Assembly (NCBI GenBank): GCA_963811335.1 | Contig: CAWERB010000031.1 | Span: 248,001-312,000, forward strand | Direction: 5' to 3' | Source of the DNA: Trebonia sp963811335 | Lineage (GTDB): Bacteria > Actinomycetota > Actinomycetes > Streptosporangiales > Streptosporangiaceae | DNA length: 64,000 nucleotides | Shown: piece by piece, positions 49,395-59,760 of the stretch | Position numbering within the stretch: the first letter of the stretch is position 1 | Layout: each line of letters opens with the position of its first letter | The notes under the pieces: model-generated | Seen by the model: the letters and a program-made list of their open reading frames with translations, nothing else | Databases searched by the model: none | Told to the model about the DNA's origin: nothing | Translations under genes and position numbers: made by a program

Positions 49395-49423
49395 GGTTAT
49401 CTCGCGCTGAGGAGAGCAGTCCC

Positions 49424-52093
49424 GTGGACCTGCCCACGTATACGAATATCTGGCGGATAGAAAAGCGGCTCTATAAGCTTTATGATGTCCGGCTGCCCAT
49501 GCCGCTGCCGATCAACTGGATCGCCGTATTCGCTGGGATCACGATCCCTTACATCATCCTGCTCATCGCCATAGGACTGCCTTTCAGTCACACCCTCGTC
49601 TGGCTGTACGTACTCCCGCCCGGCGTGCTCACCTGGCTCACCACGCGGCCGGTCATCGAGAGCAAGCGGCTACCCGAACTGGTCGAGTCGCAGGCCCGTT
49701 ACCTCACGGAACCGCGGACCTGGGTACGGCTCGCGCCGCTCAGCGAGAAGGACCAGATGGTCCTCACCGCCCGCGTCTGGCGCAGCCGCCCGCCGCGACG
49801 GCCCGCCCGGGCGGCACCCGCTCAGCGCCAAGTACCCACGATGAAGCCGGCCAGAGAGTCCCGGCCGATGCACAACGGACCCGTGCTCAAGCCCACGTCG
49901 GTCTTCCGGCCGGATCCCGCCGCCGCCCAGCGCCAGGTCGTCCGCCAGCAGGAGCGGTCCGGGTCACGCGAGCGGTCCGGGTCACGGGATAACGCGCGGG
50001 CGCAGGAGCGATCCCGCGCGACGGCGGCCGGCCGCGACGCGGCCCGCCGGGCGCCCGTGCTGCCCGTGGCTCGCTTGGTGCCGCCGGTTACTCCCGTCAC
50101 GGCGCCCGGTGCGCCCGGCCTGCCGGGGAGCCTGTTCAGTCCCGTGCCGCATCCCGGCCAGCCTGGCAGGCAGCCACGGGGAGACAGCCGGCCGCACGCC
50201 CTGCCCGACGTCGTTCCCGCTGCCGCGGCCGCGCCGCCGTCATCTCAGCCGGCCTCAGTCCCCCCGCCCGTGCACGTGTCACCGCCTGCGGCCAGGCCAG
50301 CGTCCGCACCCACTCCATCGCCCGCGCAGCCGCCCCGGCCTGCCCGGGTGGTGGTGCCAGTGCCCCCCGCCAAGCCCGAGCAGCCGCCCGTGCGAATCCG
50401 GGCGGGCGCGCCAGGCGGCGCAAGCCTTGAGCTGTCGCACGATGGCCCGGGACGCCGCCCCGCGCCGGCCGCCCGGCCCGCGGACCACGGCGCCTCGGGC
50501 GCCGCGCCCGTCTGGCCGTCCCAGCCGCTGCGTACCCCCCAGCCCGCCCAACCCGTCACGCCAGCCACCCTGGGCACCCCGGTCACTCTCGATGCGCCGG
50601 CTAGCCCAGAGCGGCCTGCCCCGGCTGCGCCGTCGGCCGGTGCAAGCCAGTCGGCCTCGTCGGCGCCTGCGCCGCCCGTCTCGCTGGTGCGGCCCGGCCC
50701 GGCCGCGCCGCTGACACCGGCGTTCTCGTCGGACGATCCGGCGCACGGCTGGCCCGCCGCGCCGCGCCCGCTGCGTCCGGTCCCGCCCGCGGCCGGCACC
50801 GTCGCGCCCCAGACTGGTGCGGGCCAGCCCGCGGCCCCGGCGGCGGTACCGCCACCCGCCGAGGCGCTGGCGGCCCCAGTGGACACGCCGCCGGCTCGGC
50901 CGGAGACGCCAGCGGCGGCGCAGGCACCCGCCATGACTTCAGTCGCCCAGACACCCGCCCCCGAGGCCCCTGCCGACGGGCTGGTGCCGCCGCCTGTCCG
51001 TCCGTCCGCGGCCCCGGCCCCGGCTCCTGCCTCTGCGGCCCCGGCTCCGCCAGCGCAGCCCTCGTTCGCTCCCGTGTCTCCCGCGCCGGCGGTCGTGTCT
51101 CCCGCGCCGGCGGCCGTAGCGCCTGCCCCCGCTCAAGCGCCCGCCGTTGCTGCTCCGGCGCCCGTGCCCGTGGTCCAGCGGGCCGCGGAGCCCAAGCAGC
51201 AGGCCGTGCCGTCGCTCGAGCGGGCACTCAGCGGCCCGGGCCGGGACAGGAACTCCTCCTGGGGCGGCAAGGTCAAGGTCGTAACGGGCAACGGTGCCGC
51301 GCAGGGCCCCGGTGCCCGCGACCAGGAGGCGCAGGACAGGAACCGCGCCCGGCTGCCACTCGCCGACCCGCGGCGGATCCTCGTCCTCGGCTGCACAAGC
51401 GGCGCCGGGCAGTCCGTCACCGCGTACATGACCGCGTTCATGCTCGCCAGCCTGCGAGAGCAGCCGGTCGCCGCGGTGGACCTGCACGACGGCACCCTCG
51501 CCCGCTTCCGCGCCCCCGCGGCCTGGCTTGAGGAGCTGCTCGCGGGCAAGCCGCCGCAGCACATCACGTCGGGCCGTCCAGACGGCCTGCACCCGAGCCC
51601 CAAGCCGACCCCGGCGCGGCTCGACGTGGTCGCCTCGCACGAGACACTGGCCGACGGGGACGAGATCAGGCTCGCCGTGCAGCTGAACAGGCATTACCCG
51701 CTGACCGTGCTCGACCCAGGCGCGGCCGGCCTGACCCGGCTGCTCAAGGTGACCGATCAGCTCGTGGTGGTCGTGCCCGCCAACGGGGACGCGGCGGGCG
51801 CGCTCGCCGACACCCGCGACTGGCTGGACAACAACGGCCACGCGGACCTGGCCATGCAGTCGGTGACGGTGATCAACGGGGTGAGCCGCCGCTCGCTAAC
51901 GGACGTGGAGCAGGCCGAGTCCGTCGCCCGCGGCCGGTCGCGCGCGATCGTCCGCGTGCCGTGGGACGACATGCTGCCGGTGGCCGCCGCGGGCCCGTCC
52001 GCGCTCCGCCCCCAGACGCGCGTTGCCTACACCGCGCTGTCCGGGGTGCTTGTCGCGGGCCTGGCCGCCGCTCCCGTGAGGAAGAAGCAATGA
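49424..52093 (+). CDS. TcpE domain fused to MinD/ParA-like ATPase
   Basis: 889 residues in three parts. Residues 1-110 (YTNIWRIEKRLYKLYD, then two helices at 31-48 and 53-70, and TWLTTRPVIE) look like the TcpE conjugation membrane protein. Residues 120-640 are a Pro/Ala-rich, probably disordered linker. Residues 645-885 look like a MinD/ParA-type domain: RILVLGCTSGAGQSVTAYMT sits at the P-loop but lacks the lysine of KGGxGKT, followed by AAVDLHDG, LTVLDPGA and VVVVPANGD. So ATP binding may be lost or unusual. The frame is intact. The layout recalls EspI of ESX systems, with a different membrane part. Confidence 0.75.
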   Translation: MDLPTYTNIWRIEKRLYKLYDVRLPMPLPINWIAVFAGITIPYIILLIAIGLPFSHTLVWLYVLPPGVLTWLTTRPVIESKRLPELVESQARYLTEPRTWVRLAPLSEKDQMVLTARVWRSRPPRRPARAAPAQRQVPTMKPARESRPMHNGPVLKPTSVFRPDPAAAQRQVVRQQERSGSRERSGSRDNARAQERSRATAAGRDAARRAPVLPVARLVPPVTPVTAPGAPGLPGSLFSPVPHPGQPGRQPRGDSRPHALPDVVPAAAAAPPSSQPASVPPPVHVSPPAARPASAPTPSPAQPPRPARVVVPVPPAKPEQPPVRIRAGAPGGASLELSHDGPGRRPAPAARPADHGASGAAPVWPSQPLRTPQPAQPVTPATLGTPVTLDAPASPERPAPAAPSAGASQSASSAPAPPVSLVRPGPAAPLTPAFSSDDPAHGWPAAPRPLRPVPPAAGTVAPQTGAGQPAAPAAVPPPAEALAAPVDTPPARPETPAAAQAPAMTSVAQTPAPEAPADGLVPPPVRPSAAPAPAPASAAPAPPAQPSFAPVSPAPAVVSPAPAAVAPAPAQAPAVAAPAPVPVVQRAAEPKQQAVPSLERALSGPGRDRNSSWGGKVKVVTGNGAAQGPGARDQEAQDRNRARLPLADPRRILVLGCTSGAGQSVTAYMTAFMLASLREQPVAAVDLHDGTLARFRAPAAWLEELLAGKPPQHITSGRPDGLHPSPKPTPARLDVVASHETLADGDEIRLAVQLNRHYPLTVLDPGAAGLTRLLKVTDQLVVVVPANGDAAGALADTRDWLDNNGHADLAMQSVTVINGVSRRSLTDVEQAESVARGRSRAIVRVPWDDMLPVAAAGPSALRPQTRVAYTALSGVLVAGLAAAPVRKKQ

Positions 52094-52118
52094 CCAGGGC
52101 GGGGGAGATGAGGCTTAG

Positions 52119-54566
52119 GTGAGCGCGAGGTCGAAGGGACGCAACCGCCTGACCGTCAGGTACTTCGACGACCGGGTACTGCTCACCGACACGCACGCGT
52201 GGGCGTACTACCGGGTGCCGTCGGTGTCCTACGAGTTCACCACGCCAGACGAGCGCGAGGCGCTCGCCGCCAACATCACTGTCGCACTCGCGGCGATCAG
52301 GATGCAGGACGCCGAGGTGCACCTGCGGATCGCGCACCGGCCGTACCCGACGGTGGAGTGGGCGACGGGACTCGACGCCACCTCCGACGGCGGGCCCGGC
52401 TGGCGTGAGTACCTGGAGCAGATCTACCAGCACGTGTGGGCCAAGGACTTCTGGTCCAAGGAGATCTACCTCGGGGTGCGGCTCGGCCAGCGCTCAGTGC
52501 GGGCGCAGCTCACCGGCGGGCTGGTCGGCGGCTTCCTGAACACCTACCGCGGCGCCGACCATGGCAAGGGGCCGGAGGAGGACGCGCTGCCGCCCGGCGA
52601 GGTCGGCAAGTGGACGGAGCAGGCGGAGCGGCTCGGCCGCGCGCTCACCGCGTCCGCGCTCGCCGCCCGGCACGCTACCTCCCGCGAGGTGGCCTGGCTC
52701 TTCCGGCACACGCTGATGGGCTCGCTCGGCGACCCGCCGCCGTCCGCCACCAGGCGCAAGCCCTGGGGGCAGGGCGAGATCGAGCAGCTGTACGAGGGAG
52801 TGGTGCACAACGGCCGCACGATGCTCCGGCTCGAGCAGGTCCAGGGCGACTCGTGGGCGGCGTTCCTCTCGTTCGCCAGGTTCCCCGACCTGATGGCGTT
52901 CCCCGACGGTGAGCCGTGGCTGCACCACGCGGACTCGCTGCCGTTCCCGGTGGAGATCTCCTCCCGGATGCACCTGATCTCGCCGGCCAAGGCGTCCAAG
53001 GACGTGTCGCGGCGGCTGGCGCACGCTCGCGACATGGACGCGCACATCCGCGAGGCCGGCGCGGAGGCGCCCATCGCGCTCGCGGAGCAGATCGCCGCCG
53101 CCCGCATGCTCGAGCACGGCATCACGAAGGAGCGGCTGCCCTTCGTCTACGGCTGGCACCGGGTACTGGTGACCGCGCCGGCCAGGGAGCTGTGCGTCCG
53201 CCGCGTCGAGGCGGTCACGGAGCACTACAGGGACATCGGCATCGACCTGGTCAACTCCACCGGCGACCAGTTCTCGCTGCTGTCGGAGTCGCTGCCGGGC
53301 GAGAAGGTGCGGTTGTCCTCCTACGTGCAGCGCCAGCCGCTGTACACGATCGCGGGCGGCATGCCGACCGCGACCGTGGAGCTCGGCGACCGGATCGCCG
53401 ACGGCGTCGGCTGGATCGGCCCCTACATCGGGGAGACCCTCGGGCGGGCGCGCTCCGTGGTCCACTTCGACCCGATGCTCGCCGCGGCGCGGAACCGGCC
53501 GACGGCGGTGGCCATCACCGGGGAGCCGGGCGGCGGGAAGACCACACTGGCGATGCTGCTGATCTACCAGCTCGCGCTGCGCGGCGCGACCATCGCGGTC
53601 ATCGACCCCAAGGGCGACGCGGAGCCGCTCGCGGAGTTCCTGGCCAAGACCGGGCGCAAGGCCAGGGTTCTGCCGCTGTCGTCGGCGGCGGCCGGGCTGC
53701 TCGACCCGTTCTCGTTCGGCGACGACCTGGCCGAGAAGCGGACGATGGCGACGGAGACGCTGCGCCTGCTGCTGCCGAGGATGAGCGAGGAACGCGAGTC
53801 GGCGCTGATCCAGGCGGTCGGCGCGGTGGCGGCGGGGCCGCGGCCGAGCCTGGGCAAGGTCGTCCGGCTGCTCGAGGAGTCCGACGACCCGGCGTGGAAG
53901 AACCTGGGCGCCGTGATGCGCTCGGTCTCCGAGATGCGGCTCGCCCGGCTGTGCTTCGCGCCGTCGGGCGGTCAGCAGATCGATGCCCAGGGGTGGACCA
54001 CCGTGTTCACGCTCGGCGGGCTGACCCTGCCAGACTCCACCTCCGGCCGGGAGGACTACTCCTACGAGCAGCGGCTTTCCGTCGCGCTGCTCTACCTGGT
54101 CTCCCAGTTCGCCCGGCGGCTGATGAACACCATCGACCGGACCGCGGCCAAGGCGATCTTCCTGGACGAGGCGTGGGCGATCACGTCTACCCCGGAGGGT
54201 GCCAAGCTCGTTCCCGAGGTGTCCAGGATGGGCCGGTCGCGGAACACCGCCCTGATCCTCATCTCCCAGAACGCCGGCGACCTGCTCAGCGAGCAGGTGA
54301 CCAACTGCATTTCCAGCGTCTTCGCGTTCCGCTCGTCCGAACGTGCCGAGGTGGCGAACGTTATGTCGCTCCTCGGCGTTGAGCCGTCCGAGGAGCATAA
54401 GGCCAGCCTTCGCTCTCTCGGCAACGGCGAGTGCATCTTCCGTGACCTCGACGACCGTGCGGGCCGCATCGGCGTCGATCTCGTATCCGAAGAACTACGG
54501 GACTGGATCGACACAAATCCGACACGTGCCCGCCGGCCTCAGCCGGCGGCTACCACCCCCAAGTAA
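52119..54566 (+). CDS. VirB4/TcpF-like conjugation ATPase
   Basis: 815 residues. The N-terminal half is a VirB4/TraC-type domain (LTVRYFDDRVLLTDTHAWAYYRVP). The C-terminal half is the motor: Walker A GEPGGGKTT near residue 470, then VIDPKGDAEPLAEF, Walker B AIFLDEAWAIT near 680 and the ISQNAGDLLSEQVTNC region. These ATPases power assembly or transport in type IV secretion. The start is GTG 52119. The gene follows the previous one after 25 bp. Confidence 0.9.
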   Translation: MSARSKGRNRLTVRYFDDRVLLTDTHAWAYYRVPSVSYEFTTPDEREALAANITVALAAIRMQDAEVHLRIAHRPYPTVEWATGLDATSDGGPGWREYLEQIYQHVWAKDFWSKEIYLGVRLGQRSVRAQLTGGLVGGFLNTYRGADHGKGPEEDALPPGEVGKWTEQAERLGRALTASALAARHATSREVAWLFRHTLMGSLGDPPPSATRRKPWGQGEIEQLYEGVVHNGRTMLRLEQVQGDSWAAFLSFARFPDLMAFPDGEPWLHHADSLPFPVEISSRMHLISPAKASKDVSRRLAHARDMDAHIREAGAEAPIALAEQIAAARMLEHGITKERLPFVYGWHRVLVTAPARELCVRRVEAVTEHYRDIGIDLVNSTGDQFSLLSESLPGEKVRLSSYVQRQPLYTIAGGMPTATVELGDRIADGVGWIGPYIGETLGRARSVVHFDPMLAAARNRPTAVAITGEPGGGKTTLAMLLIYQLALRGATIAVIDPKGDAEPLAEFLAKTGRKARVLPLSSAAAGLLDPFSFGDDLAEKRTMATETLRLLLPRMSEERESALIQAVGAVAAGPRPSLGKVVRLLEESDDPAWKNLGAVMRSVSEMRLARLCFAPSGGQQIDAQGWTTVFTLGGLTLPDSTSGREDYSYEQRLSVALLYLVSQFARRLMNTIDRTAAKAIFLDEAWAITSTPEGAKLVPEVSRMGRSRNTALILISQNAGDLLSEQVTNCISSVFAFRSSERAEVANVMSLLGVEPSEEHKASLRSLGNGECIFRDLDDRAGRIGVDLVSEELRDWIDTNPTRARRPQPAATTPK

Positions 54567-54593
54567 GACCGCCGAATACAGGAGCCTTCCGAG

Positions 54594-56899
54594 ATGGCTG
54601 AACCCCACCCGCCCGCGGCCCGACCAGGGAAGGGCCGGACCGCGAGCGCGCTGCTGCTGGCCAGCGTGATCGCCGCGTTCGTGCTCAGCGCGCTGTTCAT
54701 GGCGCGCCCGGCGTTCGCCGCCCCCGCCGCCACGGCGGCCCCCGCTGCCACGGCCGCCCCCGCTGCCACGGCGGCCCCCGCCGCCACGGCGGAGAAGACG
54801 GCGACGGCCGGCCAGGCCGGGCACCTCGCCGAGAACCAGCTGACCTCACTCGTCACGCCCGCCGCGACCGACGCCGGCATCTGCAACGTGCCTGGCGTCG
54901 GCGACATCGGCGGCCTGATCGGCCTCTGCAAGGCCGGGCTCTGGCGTGGTCGGCGACCTGAACAACGTCTGCATCCCGGGCCCGCCGTCCGCCGAACTCG
55001 CCACGTCGGGCATCGACTCGATGATCACCACGCCCGGCAGCCCGGCCACCGGCAATACGCTCTACGACAACTACGGCATGGCCGGGCAGTACTGGGCAGC
55101 GACCGGGCTGACCTGCTCGCAGATGACGTCCCAGATCGGCAACAACGTCGCGGGCATGGTCTTCGACATGGCCAAGTCGCTTGACCGGGTCACCATCACC
55201 GTCTACCAGTCCGCGGCCGGGCTCGAACATACTCGGCTGGCTGAGCGGCGATGTGGACCGGCTGATCAACGCGCTCGGCAACGCGATCTACTTCCCGTTC
55301 CTGGCCCCCGTGGTGGTCATCGCCGCGATCTGGCTGGCCTGGCAGGGCCTGGTGCGCAAGCGGGCCACCAGGACCATCGAGGGCACGATCTGGATGGTCA
55401 TCGCCTGCGCCGCCGCGATCTGGCTCATCGGCCGCCCCGGTGACTTCACCAACGTCGGCACGACCGTCGCCAACGGCACTACCTCGGTGCTCAACACGGC
55501 GTTCTCCAACCTGCCCGCCACGGCGGGCAGCAACTGCCTGCCCGTCACCAACGGCGACCCGCAGTCGGTCACCGCGAACTACTCGTTCACCTCGGGCAAC
55601 GGCCTGGTCGACCAGAACGCGAACGAGCTGTGGACGGTGCTCGTCTGCAAGCCGTGGCTGGACGGCGAGTTCGGCACCACCCAGTACGCGGCACCGGGGA
55701 CCAATCAGCCGCAGACCGTCGTCAACCAGTACGGCAGGCAGCTGCTGTGGGCGCAGGCGGTCGCGGGCAACGAGCAGCCGGTGACCAAGACGCTCCTCGA
55801 CACGAAGCAGGCGACGTACAACGGCATCGCCATGCAGCTGCAGCAGACTAACCCATCGGTGTACTCGCTGTTCCAGGGCGATCAGTGGACAACCCGGCTC
55901 GAGATCGGGTTCGAGGCGCTGTTCGCCGCGGTCGCGGCGGGACTGCTCGTCCTGCTCATCGCGCTGACCCTGATCATCTTGAAGCTCGGCTTCCTGCTGC
56001 TGCTGGTCGCCGGGCCCTTCTTCCTGATCATCGGCATCCACCCGGGCTTCGGCCGGGTCGTCGCGGTCCGCTGGTTCGAGATGCTCGTGGGCGTGCTGCT
56101 GAAGCAGGTCGCGGTCGCGCTGACGCTCAGCGTCCTGCTCTACTGCTACACGCTGATCATGGGCACCACCGACCAGATACTGCCCTGGGCGCTCAAGATC
56201 ATGATGATCGCGCTGGTCACGGTCGCGGTGTTCATCTACCGCAAGCCGTTCCAGCACCTGTTCTCCTCGGTCGGCTACGGCATGCTCGGCGCGGACGAGC
56301 GCGCCAACGTGAGCTTGCGCGAGTCCGCCTTCGGCTTCCGCCGGGTGACCGCGGGCGCGGCGGGCGTCGTGGTGCCGGGCATGGGCGCGTCCCGCGCGGC
56401 CCGCTGGGCGCGCCGCGGCAGCGCGGCGGACGGGTCAGGCGACGGTGCGGCGGACAGCGGCGCGGTCGCCGCGTCCGGGGCCACGGTCCCCGAGGGGACG
56501 GCCACCGCGCCCGTGGCGGACACCCACGTCACCGCCAGGCAATGGCCGGACGCGGGGGTGGGTACCGGCAGGACGGCGCCGCCGTTGCCGCTGCCTAACG
56601 GCGGGCTGCCCGCGACCGGCGCCGCGACGGCGGGCTGGGCCCGCGGCGGCGCCACCGGGACGGGCACCGGGACGCGCAGGCCGGCGCAGCCGCCGGTCCG
56701 CCAGGGCGGGGCCGACGCGCCGCCCCCGGTCCGCCAGGGCCCGGCGCCCGCGCGGACGTCCCGCGGCACCACGGGAGGCGCTTGGCCGGGTGGTGCGACA
56801 CGCCCCCGTTCTGGCGAATCTTCCAACGGAACGGCCGGGGGAGCGGCGCAACCTCCCGCGGCTCCGTTCTGGGCGCGCTCGCGCCGGCGGTCCAAGTAG
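54594..56899 (+). CDS. VirB6/TcpH-like membrane channel protein (two frameshifts)
   Basis: About 768 residues when joined. It has a signal or helix ending in ARPAFA, then an AAPAAT repeat, and an extracellular part with cysteines (GICNVPG, NNVCIPG, LTCSQM). From 55230 on come helices (FLAPVVVIAAIWLAW, MVIACAAAIWLIG, then four near 55900-56250), typical of VirB6/TrbL-like proteins, and a long Gly/Pro-rich cytoplasmic tail. The frame breaks near 54944 and 55216, each time by one extra G in GCCGGGCTC. It is the likely inner channel of the secretion apparatus. Confidence 0.8.
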
Positions 56900-56911
56900 C
56901 GAGGGCCGGGC

Positions 56912-57568
56912 ATGGAACTGACCCCCGGGCGGCAGCGGCTGCTGTTCGTCGTCGTCGTACTCGCGCTCGTCGGACTGGGCGTCTACCTGGTGAGCAGCCG
57001 CTCCTCCAGCGACTCGCCCGCCGCCTCGGCATCGGGGCCGGCCAGCAGCTCCCATCCGGCCACGAGCGGCTCGACGGCGGCCGGCGTCCCGCCGTCGACC
57101 GTCCCCGCGGCCACGCCCGTCTCCACCGCGGGCGGCGCCCAGATCTACCAGTGGCTGCCGTTCACCGCGGCGGACCTGACCGCGGCGGCGAAGACCACGG
57201 TCGCCTTCGCCGCGGACTACGTCACCTGGAGCTACACGGAGGACGCCGCCGCCTACGGCGCCAAGTTCAGCGGCCTGGTGACCGCGCAGGAGGCGGCGAC
57301 CCTGGAGAACGACTACGGCACGCTGGGCGTGGCCGGGCCGCGGGCTGCGGACAAGCAGGTGTCGACGGGCAGCGGCACGATCGACTCGATCAGCTCGTTC
57401 GGCAGCACCCCCCCGATCTCGATCACCTTCCTGGTGACGATCAGGAAGCAGGTCAGCTCTACGCAGCCGACGAAGTCCATGACCGGCCAGTACACCGTCA
57501 CGGTGGTCTCGTCGGGTAACGCCTGGCAGGTAAACGACATCGAGCTGTCCGGGCTAGGTAATTCATGA
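56912..57568 (+). CDS. VirB8/TcpC-like anchored protein
   Basis: 218 residues: one N-terminal helix (LLFVVVVLALVGLGVYLVS), a Ser/Thr/Pro linker, and a domain from about residue 70 with alternating helix and strand pattern (DLTAAAKTTVAFAADYVTWSY, SITFLVTIRKQV, YTVTVVSSGNAWQVNDIEL) that suits the NTF2-like fold of TcpC and VirB8. This is a fold-level guess supported by the operon. It overlaps the next gene by 4 bp. Confidence 0.65.
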   Translation: MELTPGRQRLLFVVVVLALVGLGVYLVSSRSSSDSPAASASGPASSSHPATSGSTAAGVPPSTVPAATPVSTAGGAQIYQWLPFTAADLTAAAKTTVAFAADYVTWSYTEDAAAYGAKFSGLVTAQEAATLENDYGTLGVAGPRAADKQVSTGSGTIDSISSFGSTPPISITFLVTIRKQVSSTQPTKSMTGQYTVTVVSSGNAWQVNDIELSGLGNS

Positions 57569-58721
57569 ACCGCAGGTCCGCCGGGCCGATCGTCATCGGC
57601 ATCCTGGTCATGGGGCTGATCGCGTTCCTCGTCGTCCCGATGCTCGTGGTCGGCGGCGCTTCGCTGCTGTTCGCCGGGGGCTCCGGCGCGGACTGCGGGA
57701 CGGCGGGGGCGGGCGCGGTGCAGCCAGGGGTGTCCGCCGAGGCGGCTAACTCGATTCCCGCCACCTACCTCAAGTGGTTCCAGCGGGTCGGCCTGCAGTA
57801 CAACGTGCCGTGGACGGTCCTGGCCGGCATCGGCAAGGTGGAGAGCGACGACGGGCGCACCACGCTGACCGGCGTCATGTCCGGCTCGAACAACTTCGGC
57901 GCGGCCGGGCCGATGCAGATCGGCATCGACGGCGCCTCGGGCAACCAGTGGGGCGGCGCCGCCGGTCCACCCGGCGGCCATGGTCGTCAACGGCGTCGCC
58001 ACCGACGAGGACGGCGACGGGGTCGCCAACGTGTACGACCCCGCGGACGCGATCGCGGGCGCGGCTAAGTACCTCGTCGAGCACGGCGCGCAGCAGAACA
58101 TCCCCACGGCGATCTTCGCCTACAACCACGCGGACTGGTACGTGCAGGAAGTGCTCTCCTGGGCCTCGACCTACGCGTCCGGCGGGTTCACCGTCAGCGA
58201 CGTCACCCAGGGCAAGCAGGCGGGCGCCGTCGCGGGTAACGGCGGCTCAAGCCGGCTGTGCAGCCAGCAGCGGCCAGCTCGCCGCATTCGTCGCGCCGAA
58301 CGCGCTGGTGAGCGGCGCCGTCAGCTACGCGGAGGGGCAGCTCGGCAAGCCGTACCTGTTCGGCGGCACCGGGCCGGCCGCCTTCGACTGCTCCGGGCTG
58401 ATCATGATGGCCTACCGGGCGGCGGGCGTGAACATACCGCGCACCTCGCAGCAGCAGTGGGCGCAGCTTCCGCACGTACCCGCGGCCAAGGTGCTCCCCG
58501 GTGACCTGGTGTTCTTCGCAGGAGCCGACGGCACTCCCACCGCGCCTGGCCACGTCGGCCTGGTGATCGGCAAGAACACGATGATCGAGGCGTACGCCAC
58601 CGGCACGCCAGTCCGCGTCTCCACGTTCGGCACCCCGCAGTCGCCGCAGGGCGACGGGACGGTGGTCGGCTTTGCCCAGCCGTGGCCGGACAAGGGCGGC
58701 AACGCACCGGTTTCCGGCTGA
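57565..58721 (+). CDS. TcpG/VirB1-like transglycosylase-NlpC/P60 hydrolase (two frameshifts)
   Basis: About 385 residues joined. An N-terminal helix (IVIGILVMGLIAFLVVPMLVV) is followed by an SLT-type domain (YNVPWTVLAGIGKVESDDGR, GPMQIGIDG, GVANVYDPADAIAGAAKYL) and a C-terminal NlpC/P60 peptidase with FDCSGLIMMAYRAAG (Cys nucleophile) and GHVGLVIG (His). Such two-domain hydrolases open the wall for conjugation machines (Tn916 Orf14, TcpG). Frame breaks lie near 57960 (GCCGGTCC) and 58250 (AAGCCGGCTG). Confidence 0.85.
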
Positions 58722-58824
58722 GCGGTTTCCGGCTGATTGCGCCAATTCAAGCGATATCTCCCGTGGATCCGCTAGCGGGATGTTAGCCTGCTTCCTAGTA
58801 ACTGTCCGCATGAGGGGGGTCACG

Positions 58825-59760
58825 GTGGGGAGTCGGCTACGGGCGTGCCTGGCGGGAGCGTCGGTCGCCACGGCGGCGCTGCTCGCTTCTGGCTGCCATG
58901 CGGCGCCGACGGCGGACGCGGCTGTCGCGGCCAGTGCGGGCAACGCCGCCAAGGCCGCGGCCTCGTCCTCGGCCCGTGCCGCCGCGCAGACGGGGCCGGT
59001 GGTCGCGCTCGGCGATTCCTACACCGCCGGGGCGCTGCTGCCGTTGGACACCCACGCGGTGCCACCCGGCTGCCTGCGGTCCGCCAGGGCGTACCCGGCG
59101 ATCGTGGCGCGCTCGCTCGGCGCGCCGCTCACCGACGTGGCCTGCGCGAGCGCCGGGATCAAGGACATGACCGCCGCGCAGCCCACCTACCTGGGCACGA
59201 ACCCGCCGCAGCTGTCCGCGCTCGCGCCGGACGACAGGCTGGTGCTGCTCACGCTCAGCGGTGACGACATGGGCTTCCTCAACGTGCTGCGCGAATGCGT
59301 GAAGCTGTCGTTCACGCGGCCGTGGGGCAGCCCCTGCGCGGCGCACTACGGCGATCAGCTCACCGCCGCGCTCAGCGCCGAGACACCCAAGCTCGCCCAG
59401 CTGCTTGTGACGATCGCCCTCCGCGCGCCGTACGCGCGGATCGTCCTCGTGGGCTACCCCGACCTGTTCCCGCAGTCGGGCGGCTGCTGGCCCGCGGTGC
59501 CGATCACCAACGGCGACATCGCCTACCTGCGCGCTTCCGAGGTCAGGCTCAACGCCAGACTTGCCCTGGTCGCGCGGGCCGCGGGCGCGACGTTCGTGAA
59601 TACCTACTCGCCGACCGCCGGGCGTGACTTCTGTCAGCCGGAGTCGGTGAGGTACGTCGAGGGCCTGGCGCCCGGCTCGCTGACGCTGCCGTTCCACCCG
59701 AACTCCCGCGGCCAGGCGGCGATCGCCGCCGCGGTGCTCGCCGCGGTCAGCCGCGGTTAA
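58825..59760 (+). CDS. SGNH/GDSL hydrolase lipoprotein
   Basis: 311 residues. Signal and lipobox LASGC at residues 20-24 and an Ala/Ser linker precede an SGNH hydrolase: VALGDSYTAG with Ser65, TLSGDDMGF (block III; Asp where Asn is usual) and PFHPNSRGQ with the catalytic His. It resembles secreted actinobacterial lipases/esterases. The start is GTG 58825 with AGGGGGG five bases upstream; ATG 58810 is in frame. It follows the Tcp-like cluster by about 100 bp, and a functional link is not shown. Confidence 0.85.
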   Translation: MGSRLRACLAGASVATAALLASGCHAAPTADAAVAASAGNAAKAAASSSARAAAQTGPVVALGDSYTAGALLPLDTHAVPPGCLRSARAYPAIVARSLGAPLTDVACASAGIKDMTAAQPTYLGTNPPQLSALAPDDRLVLLTLSGDDMGFLNVLRECVKLSFTRPWGSPCAAHYGDQLTAALSAETPKLAQLLVTIALRAPYARIVLVGYPDLFPQSGGCWPAVPITNGDIAYLRASEVRLNARLALVARAAGATFVNTYSPTAGRDFCQPESVRYVEGLAPGSLTLPFHPNSRGQAAIAAAVLAAVSRG

